A stretch of 64,000 nucleotides of DNA from Blastomussa wellsi (lineage: Eukaryota; Cnidaria; Anthozoa; Scleractinia; Plerogyridae), in contig OX393569.1 in the NCBI GenBank assembly GCA_947652115.1, positions 397,509 to 461,508 of the forward strand. The letters are read 5' to 3'. Both the position numbers and the translations under genes were made by a program. The notes beneath the pieces were generated by a model, which was not told the origin of the DNA, ran no database searches, and saw only the letters and a program-made list of their open reading frames with translations. How positions within the stretch are numbered: position 1 is the first letter of the stretch; every line of letters begins with the position of its first letter. Positions 55,692-64,000 of this stretch are shown in pieces.

Positions 55692-58417
55692 AGCCAGACA
55701 ATCAGTTGAAAATTATGACAAGCATTCGAAAACGGGTTTTGCCTATATGTTACTGCAAAATGTTATATACAAAATAATAATTCAGTTTAATTTGATAAGA
55801 ATTTTCATTTTACATATTACATTACGTCACTGACTAGGCCACGAAATTACAATTTCGCGCGGTCAATAGCGAAGCGCGCTAGGTCCCAAAACTGGGCAGG
55901 GGGATCGAACAAATGTAAATTATCGGACCCCAAACGAGAGACTAAAATAACATTAATTATTGACGTCGTCCTGAGAGAAATAGATGGAATGTATAGGCGA
56001 AGTTTCTTTACAAAAAATTGGTTTACGAGGTGACTGTCCAGCAGGCACCTTACTGATTAGCACGTCGATTTTACTGGCTGAAGAATGATTAAAAACTACA
56101 CCAAGTACCTACCTTTATTTGTCTCAATCATGACTTCACTTACGCACCTCGCTATCAGGTTTGCCTCGAACTGTTTGGTCGTTTCTTGCGCGTGAAACTG
56201 AAAATCGACAGGTTGGAATCATGGATGAGGGTCTCAATAGCGGTTCCTTTTAACGGCTGACGGTTAGAAATAAACCTTTCACGGTTGACGGTTGATTTTT
56301 TGGTCATTTGACGGTTGGCAGTTAAAGGAGCCACGTCACGGTTTGAGCATTTTTAAAAATTTAGCTTAAATTTTTCAAAATCGTTATTTGTAATCCGCTT
56401 CAATCTTTTCCATCCATAACAACCCTTGTTCCTTTTTCGTTTAGTATCACCTCTTAGGTGTTTTTCTTCATTAGCAAACTATTAGTTTTAGGTTTCCCAC
56501 GTTTTAATGGTGATTTCGTTCTTCACAAAAATAACTCAAAAATATCGTGACGCAGCTCCTTTAACCCTATTGAGAGCCTCTTTGATAAGCGGATATGTTA
56601 GCGCGTAGACTAGTACAGTAACGACTGTTTCCTTGCGCTTTGAGACCCCTCTTGTTTAGAAACAAAACTCAGCGCAGCAACTGGGTCCGGCTGTCTCTGT
56701 GCAAACTTGTAACAGATTAGCTAACCAAGTACCTAGTATTCCTTATCCATGAAGACCCTCGTACTGCGAGCGAAGTTTTTCTCGATTTTTCGGTCATTCA
56801 TGGCTGAAAGGATTGATGGTTTCAACGCTATTCTTGTTCCACCCAAAGACATTTTTAAAGTTTTCTTTATTACGCAAATAAGAAGGCTTTTGACGTCAGG
56901 CCGTGCACAAAGTGGGGAGCCAAAATTACTCGAAAGTCGAAAAACACTATACAGCTATTAAAAGTTTTGAATCTTTGAATTGTGTTTTAGGTGCAACAGC
57001 GTGCAGAGTATATGACGGCCTGATATAATCAACATGTTTCATAAAAAGTGCAAAATCTCATGTATTTGAATCAAATTATTTTAGAGAAACTCACTGTTTA
57101 TTGTACTATTCGTCAAACGTCGCGGCTGTCAATCAAAGGAACGTGTCTGTCAGCTCTTTTACTCCTCCATTGTACCCCCTCCCCCACCCCCATGAGAATA
57201 AAAGTCCTCAAAAGTCAGCTGTGTTCCGTTGTAACCAATGGCGATTAAGTACAACTCATCAATAGTGCTGAAGCATTTTTTTTCTTGCTTTAAAAATAAC
57301 GATCAAAGCAAGAACGTGCAGTTGTGAAGCTGAACGCTCGCTGAGTCATGTTGCATGCTCTGTCATGCGTGACTTGGATTTTTTTGTTCTGCGGTCACTG
57401 AAACGGAAAAATATTGGAACTCACTTTATCCGGCTTTATTACCCCCGTAACAGTCTCCTTGCTCCTGGCGGAGGCAATACAGCACAGTACATAATGTTTG
57501 ATATTTTTTTGTGGAGAATTCAGCGCAAAATGGATGATTTGCCAACGAAACTAAAATATTGCAGTCAGCAAAAGAGTTTGGCCTTTTCCTTGAGAACAAT
57601 AACAGACAAGAAGAGTGAGCAGTAGGCAGTCATGTCGACAATTATTGAGAAAATGGCTTAAAGGATGCTTATGCGATTAAAACTATTTTAGCCAAAAAAA
57701 TTAGCTACGGTTTGGTCAAGAGTTTTTGAGGGGATGAAAGTTGTTTCCAAATTATATTATATACATTAATATTATATGGCACAAGCTCGGTCGTGATTGA
57801 TTCACCAGACATAAAAAAGCACATATATGGTTGTTGCAGCATTGATAGAGTTTCAATTGACATTTCTTGTACTTAGCTAGCTGTTAGTTAGTAACTGACT
57901 TCGGGTGATTATTAGATTGCTCGTAAACATTTTCAGTGAAGGGAAGGAAGAGTGTAAATGCCATTTTCATGCGGTCGAGTGTTTGACCTGGTCATATTTC
58001 AGGGTCACATTTATTTAATTTGAAAATCGCGGAGTGGAGCTTCGATCGCAATTGATCAGACGTTATTTCATTCTGGTAATCTGAAATTTTGAGCTGTTAA
58101 TCAGGCCTGGTTAATCAACGCGGAACCATTTATCGTTCACCTGGGCAAAAAAAAGTGGGCATTGGCACTGTCATACATGTGATCATGATTTCATTCCTGA
58201 TCTGACCAATCAAATTAGTGTCACATTTTTGAGACATTGACTCACGTACAAGTACGCGTGCCGGTTTGGAAGTCCATGATTGATGTTTTATGTGCGTCAT
58301 ATCCATGAAACAGCAGTATTTTATTCCATTCCCACAGGGGGAACTGTACTGAAGAAGAACTCTCTCATTGCTATCTAAAAGAACTTTCGTTCTTTTCTAA
58401 ACCTAACTCGAAGAAAA
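55692..58417. other. Intergenic between divergent genes
   Basis: About 2.7 kb separating the starts of the six-pass membrane gene and the DAO-family gene, so both promoters should lie here. It contains a TTAA MITE (56336-56560), preceded by short tandem GACGGTTG(A/G)C motifs near 56270-56325. The remainder is AT-rich. Short ORFs at 56749-56961 and 57365-57625 are not supported. Confidence 0.55.
56336..56560. mobile_element. TTAA-flanked MITE, family shared with 17978-18213
   Basis: 225 bp between TTAA at 56332-56335 and 56561-56564. The ends AGGAGCCACGTCACGG and the inverted right end AGGAGCTGCGTCACGA match at 13 of 16 bases. The interior shares ordered landmarks with the copy at 17978. It is non-coding. 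Confidence 0.7.
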
Positions 58418-61400
58418 ATGGCCCTGCAAATACCTGTGATGCCAAGTTATTCTAAAACTTTGACAGTAAGTTTTTATTTTTGCTTTTTTTTTGCTACAGT
58501 GTTTTGTCAATATTTGTGCCCAGTCATCTGCCAATAGCTCTCAACATTCCAACCGTGGTGTAACAAGCTAGGATGTATCGTACCTCCGAACATCAGCAGT
58601 TACCGAACAAACTTTGTGGTCAACCTGCCAATTAATTTATTTAGTAAAGCTAAATAGGCTTCAGTCAAGACATATATTTTTTCATGTATATTGATTTCTG
58701 GACCCTTAAAGGGAAAAAATTGGTTCGAGTATTCGAAAGTTGATCGAAATATTGGTGGTTAAGATTGCCATGTTTGGATAGTAAGGTAAATCTAAGGAAA
58801 ACGACTTTTGGTTTGAGATATCCTGAGGTCATTCACGTAACAAGAGTTCGAGAAATTGGGTTTCCACCCCAGTGGGGGGGGGGGGGGGGGGAGGGGTGTA
58901 CTCGCATTATACATGACCGACGTATTTTTTGGTCTGTTTGATTGAATAAATCCGTATTGAGGTATTTAAGTCTTGTATTTTTTGGGTAGGAAATGTTGAC
59001 GCCAGCATGATTTTTTGGATCTAAAATTTCAGGCTCGTGTATTTTTTTGGGTTTGCATTATGAGCTCCGTCGGACCCCCACCCCCATCATGTATAATGCG
59101 AGAGACCCTCCCCCTGGGGTTTCCACAGTACTGCAATTTGAAGTTTGCTGTGGAGGTATGTATGTTACGTATTTGAACCATTTAATTACAGAATTGCCTA
59201 AGGCCGTTTTAAACTAACAAACTAACCCATCCCCATTCTCTCCAAATGTCTGTCCAAAAACGTACTGTTAATAAACTGTGCAGATGGGTAGGAAGAATTT
59301 ACACCCTGATATTTGTTTTATTAGAGTCGTAGAACTCCTCGTATTCTGGTCGTTGGCGCTGGAGTAATTGGAATGACGTGTGCTTTGCGACTTTTGGAGC
59401 GCGGGTAAGTCAATTTTAATGAAAATCTTAAAAAAGAATATTTAACAATTATCCTGCAAAATCGCGCGGAATATCGCCTGATACTTAGCCAACGAGGCCG
59501 TATGTAATTGTCGACGAAGAGCATTTTACAGTTTGAAAAGTTGCCGATATTTTTGGCGAGAAAAAGAAGTTCCGCTGTTTCTTAGAACTCTCGGCGATGT
59601 TTTTCTTTTAAACGCGATAACAGTGCAAATGTCAGTCACAGCGAATCAAGAGGAAAATTTACAAATTAGTATGGGTTATCAAATGGTGACGAGTGAAATT
59701 AGGAAATAATTTCACGCGCGTTTTGTCAAAATTCTTAAAACTCGTTCACACATTCTTTTAATGTTGTCCTAAATAGTGGACATTATGATTATAATACCAG
59801 GTCTAAGGATAACACCCGAAAGGCTTTTTCAAATAGGAACTGGGGACTTTGGGCTTCGACAAATTTTGCTCCTAACGAATGCAATAATCTGGATAAGTCA
59901 TCGAGGGAGCTGAAATCACTTGATAAATTTAGAAAGGCTAATCCGTAATGTAACAATTTGATTGATTGATCTTAGTGATCTTAGCAGACGTTAGTTAGTA
60001 TCAAATAAGTTAGTTAGTAGGTTTTGATTAGCTACAGATTCATTTTTGTTCACTTAATGTTTTTGCCCTTTAGTAGGATCCTACTGTAAAGCACTTTAGA
60101 GCGAAGTAGGCATCCTCAACTGTTCGAGAAATTTCGCACCAAACGTTGCATTATTATTGAAAGCAATTATTATTTTTTAATTTCACACATTTCACATGTG
60201 GAATTACAAATTAACGCTGAAATTTCGCGCCCGAATTAAGGAGTGAGTTATCTCCCATGATTTTATGCATTTTATTTCCTTCTGCAAATAACAGATGAAC
60301 TTTAAATATTAACTCCAGACTGTATTTGTATATATGGAGGCAGGATGTATATATCTGACACCATATAATATTGTAGCTTTGCACGTTTCCATGGAATGCT
60401 TGACGTCTTTTTTTAATTTATTCTCCTCTTGCTACGTTAGTCTTAAAACGGACAAAAAAGAATAACGCTCTATCATTTCCTTTGCACTTATCAACAACTT
60501 CCCTGTGCTCTAATATTGCCAACGAGGTCTGTGAGCGGGAGAATCTTCCGACCAAGGTCGTCAGTGAGTAGGCTGAACGCAGTCAGGTCTGCACTCACGA
60601 CCGAGGTCAAGATTTTCACACACGGACCGACTAACCTCAGTTAATAAGGTGTATTTTATGCAGTACGGGTCAAACAGGAAAACTTTGCTTAATATTTTTT
60701 GGCTCTTCCATTTGGTATTTTTAATAGAAGGAAGTTAACGTTTTTATATGTTTCTAAATTTTTGTTTCTAACTTTCTCACCTACCGGTCTATGTTGAAAC
60801 ATACAGACCGCAAAAAGCGACGTAGGAAGTTATAGAAACGATTCTGAACTAGTACTAGAACAAAGGAAAGATTTTCTTGATCATTTTTCTGAAAAATAAA
60901 TAGTATGCGATCGATACATACATACATACATACATATTTTATTGCAACTCCCTAAAAAGGGTTTTTCAGTTACAAGTTAATCGATGTTGATGGGAACAGG
61001 AGCACGTCCCCTCAGAAGTTGACTACCTAAAGACAATAGAAAATTAAAATAGTATAATAATAATAAATAATAAAGACTTTATTCATGCGTCAATTGTAAA
61101 AAATAGCAGTAATAAAATCACTAAGTAAGGACACAACAAAATAATTTAAATCAAATAATAAATAATTTACATGTAAGATATGTACAGATTCTATCTCTAA
61201 ACTAGCTCGCTCTCTCTACCTCTCTCTAATAAATAACTAAATATTAATACAAGAATAATATACATTTAAAATATGTACAAATTCTACACTAACTCTCTCT
61301 CTAAAACCAGCTCACTCTCTCTTCCTACACACTCACTTAACCTTCCTGAACATATTTAATTTAAATTACATGAATTTAAGTACTAACCTAAAAAACAAAA

Positions 61401-63270
61401 GAAAGCTCAGGCACAGACAAGATCCGATCGATAACATTGTTTATTGCTGTTTATATACAGCGGAACCCCGCCTTAAAGTCAGCCATTTCCTATTTAATTA
61501 ATAAGGCCAATTTTTTGTGGCCAGTTGGTGACCAAATTTACGAGTGCCACAGCATGTATGCTGGACCTATCCCCCACCCGGGGGCAAGGAACAAATGATT
61601 GCATGTATTTCCTTTACATCAGGTACAGGGTGACAGTTGTAGCGAAGGAATTCGCTTCCCCGGATCCCGGAGTACGTATCACGTCCGAGATTGCCGGCGC
61701 CTTGTGGGAATGGCCCCCAGCAGTGTGTGGACATCACACGGATGACGAGTCTTTAGAAAGGGCCAAAGTTTGGTGTATGGACAGTTACGTCAAGTTCGTA
61801 GAACTGGCCATGAACGCAGAAGAAACAGGAGTGTTTGTGAGACAGTCCGTGTTTTACTTCAAGGACAGAGTCGAGGATACTCCTCTTCAATTGGACAAAA
61901 TGAATGAGCTTAGCCATCTGCCTGGATTTCTGCATGATAAAAATCTCATTGAACAGACAGGTAAGATGCACTCTGGTCTGCGACGCAAGCTGTGTTTTTA
62001 AAAGAAACTATTTTAATTATCATTTTTGGCTAAGTGATAACATCAAATGATGGGCCATGCCAGGTTAATGTAATTAAATTACATTGAACTTTAGTTTGAA
62101 GTAGAAAGAAAGTTTTCCGAGCTCTCCACTCACACGTTCCTCTCTGGGGAGCTCGGGTTCTTTTCCCGAGCAGGGCTATTTATGGAGCGCAACTGTGCTC
62201 ACAGTTTTCTTTTCTTTTTTTTTTTTGTTTCACACGTCTATAAGTCACCATAGTCTTAAACTCAATATCACACACTAACAAATCCATCGCTTGTTTTCAG
62301 CTGTAAACTCGGCCTGTGGGGTTGTAGACGCATACCAACACATGGCTCCTATGATTGACACTATTGTCTTCATGCAGTGGCTTTACAAACAATGTCGTGA
62401 AAAGGGCTGTCGCTTTGTACAGGATGACATCCACGGCCTTTTAAGAGATCAGGCCGCGCAGTTGGAGAGTAAATACAAAGTGCAGTTGATTGTCAACTGC
62501 TCTGGCCTCAGTGCTAGGGAGCTGGCAGGAGATGAAGATGTCTTCCCGTCAAGAGGTGATATAGCGAAGTATATTGTAATGTGCCACGTGAATACCCAAA
62601 CCGTATACGGAATAATATAGTCCCTAGTCCATCGCAGGGTTACCCCTCAACATTATTTCGCCGGTACCTATTTATACACCCGCGTGGAGAGAGGCACCGT
62701 AAGAGTCAAGTGTCTTCCCCAGGGTGGAATCAGGTTTTGACCATGCTTAAAAAGTAAGGACTTCACCTAAAATTTATCTCAAAAATTTTATTACCAGGTG
62801 TGATACTCAAAGTACGGAACGATGGCAGTTTGATGCCCAAGTTAACTCACTCCATGTGCATCTCAGCCGAAACTGACAGACTTCAACACGGAGATGAAGA
62901 CTTTGTGTATATTTTACCAAGAAGTGACGACAAACTATGGCTAGGAGGCTTGGTGCAGCCCAACCAATGGGACAGAAATCTCACGCTCGATTATCCTCCA
63001 ATCAGAAACATGTTTGATAAGGTCAAAGAGTTTTTCCCGCCATTGGGTAACTATGGAGACGATGACGTGGAAGAACTGTTAGTGGGCTTGCGGCCCGCTC
63101 GTAAAGGTGACATCTGTCTGGACTGGGATCCCGTGTGTCCCTCTGTTCTACACAACTATGGACACGGGGGGTCGGGAGTCACCTTTTCGTGGGGTTGTGC
63201 CAGCGACGTGTGTGCTATGGTGGATCGCGCCCTAAAAAGGCATAAATTTATTTGTGTCTCAAGGCTGTAA
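58418..63270 (+). CDS. FAD-dependent D-amino-acid oxidase family protein, peroxisomal
   Basis: Exons 58418-58465, 59325-59404, 61623-61960, 62301-62555 and 62798-63270 are in phase and give 397 residues, slightly longer than vertebrate DAO/DDO (about 340). RILVVGAGVIG (22-32) is the FAD dinucleotide-binding loop. GLRPARK (338-343) carries the arginine region that grips the substrate carboxylate, and NYGHGGSGVTFSWG (360-373) is the family's C-terminal FAD-binding signature. The last three residues are SRL, a good type 1 peroxisomal targeting signal, which fits oxidases that release hydrogen peroxide. The reaction would be oxidative deamination of a D-amino acid to a 2-oxo acid; the exact substrate (neutral or acidic) cannot be read here. 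ITSEIAGALWEWPPAVCG replaces the usual vertebrate motif, suggesting a distinct subfamily. Intron 2 is 2.2 kb and repeat-rich. Exon 4 ends in GRG-type sequence just before the conserved strand resumed in exon 5. Confidence 0.88.
58862..59125. mobile_element. Inverted-repeat element with G-tract ends, DAO intron 1
   Basis: CTCGCATTATACATGA at the left (58900-58915) is matched by its reverse complement TCATGTATAATGCGAG at the right (59087-59102), each flanked outward by G-rich and C-rich tracts (GGGGAGGGGTGTA and CCCTCCCCCTGGGG). Inner text repeats GTATTTTTT(T)GG. It is a non-coding MITE-like element; no exact target duplication could be fixed because of the homopolymers. Confidence 0.6.
59405..61622 (+). 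other. Large intron 2 of the DAO-family gene
   Basis: 2.2 kb without coding signal. It holds an inverted-looking segment near 60550-60620 (GACCAAGGTCGTCAGTGAG against CACTCACGACCGAGGTC). A CATA tandem lies at about 60919-60938, followed by low-complexity AT and CTCTCT sequence to 61380. A segment near 61458 (CAGCGGAACCCCGCCTTAA) resembles a mariner-type terminus. Confidence 0.5.
60918..61380. repeat. Retroelement-tail and low-complexity repeat
   Basis: It begins with a CATA microsatellite. Then comes TTTATTGCAACTCCCTAAAA with a run of AATAA motifs, then two imperfect copies of a segment containing ATATGTACA(G/A)ATTCTA followed by CTAGCTCGCTCTCTCT or CCAGCTCACTCTCTCT about 110 bp apart. It is probably the 3' end of a non-LTR element with an internal duplication; class not determined. 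Confidence 0.4.
62620..62750 (+). repeat. Interspersed repeat, family shared with 29960-30130
   Basis: CTAGTCCATCGCAGGGTTAC, GGTACCTATTTATACACC and GTGGAGAGAGGCACCGTAAG in this order match the copy in MECR intron 6. It lies in the last intron of the DAO-family gene, just upstream of exon 5. Confidence 0.55.
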
Positions 63271-64000
63271 ATGTCGTACATCGAGACGTTTCTAATAGTC
63301 ATTTTATGGTTAAGAAACCCGGCAAGAGGCCAAAGATGGGTGTCGGCCGATTTGCTTCATACTAACACCATAGACAGGTTAGGTTAACTTATGGATAAAT
63401 ATACTAAAAAGCGTGTTTTGAACACGGTTTCGTGGTGGGCTTTGACCCGGGTCATATACTATAAGCCCACAAAATTGCGCGGCAAATCGCACGTCATGCA
63501 GAAGCGAAGCTTTTATGACGTGCTTTGTGTTGACGATATATATATATATTCATTTAGGAGAGAGCAGTAGAATTGTTCCACTATCCATACAAAAAGTATT
63601 CGTTCATATACACGCGACTATTTGAAGGTTTGAAACGAATTATTGCCAAGAGTATCATCACATTATCTGCTAACTATAATCACACAGTATGCAATGATCA
63701 TCCTACACAACATGATAAAAAGGAGAAATCTAAGCAAAGAGTTAGAGCAAACACTTCATAACAGTACCCTTGCGTAAAGTTCATGAATCAGGCAGTATTA
63801 TCATAACGCTCTTTTTTCTCTATGAATTATTTATGCAGAAATATTTTTAGAGCAAATCAGTCAAGGAAATAACTGTTAATTCCCTTCAAGAATTGATCCT
63901 GAAACGTTAAATTCTACCATAAAATGGATGAAGTAGAATAGGAGAGGTTTTTCTAGGCGTTCGGTTGGAAGGGAGAAGCTCTCAACTCGCCACTCTGTAT
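63271..64000. other. 3' flank of the DAO-family gene
   Basis: AT-rich and without recognisable genes. A TA dinucleotide run lies at about 63538-63549. No AATAAA was found close after the stop, so the transcript end is undetermined. A 62-codon ORF at 63573-63761 has no recognised features. Confidence 0.5.

Overview
This is nuclear DNA from an animal, most likely an anthozoan cnidarian (stony coral or close relative). The genes are broken by many GT-AG introns, the sequence is AT-rich, and it is full of short inverted-repeat transposons and retroelement tails. It carries clear metazoan orthologues (RGS22, MECR, an NCOA6-like coactivator). The animal assignment is firm; the coral assignment is inference from protein flavour and repeat style. 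No rRNA, tRNA or CRISPR array was recognised.

Layout. (1) 289-9125, minus: nine exons, cut by the left window edge. The first three encode a PCMTD-type isoaspartyl-methyltransferase domain and the last two run in frame into the start of a HECT ubiquitin-ligase domain. This domain pairing is the most unusual object here. (2) 13163-17003, minus: NCOA6-like protein, nearly all in one 3.2 kb exon. (3) 20100-25862, minus: nine-exon, membrane-anchored DUF885 protein. (4) 27468-33508, minus: ten-exon mitochondrial enoyl reductase MECR. (5) 34135-50039, plus: 22-exon RGS22 orthologue of about 2092 residues, enlarged by one huge acidic exon with a 31-residue tandem repeat. MECR and RGS22 are divergent and share a 626 bp promoter interval. 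(6) 54816-55691, minus: intronless six-pass membrane protein, unrecognised. (7) 58418-63270, plus: five-exon D-amino-acid-oxidase-family flavoenzyme ending in a peroxisomal SRL tripeptide.

Exon boundaries were deduced by hand from splice consensus, unbroken phase across junctions and family continuity. All seven models stay in frame, but none has transcript support here. The genes do not form a pathway; this is an ordinary animal gene neighbourhood.

Between and inside genes are TTAA-flanked MITEs, a TA-flanked Tigger/pogo-like element, a MITE with a 9 bp target duplication, foldback elements, retroelement tails including one head-to-head palindrome, and two intronic minisatellites (15 bp and 23 bp units). 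The PCMTD-HECT architecture is the best candidate for a little-described system: it would join a damaged-protein-type recognition fold to a catalytic ubiquitin ligase in one polypeptide.
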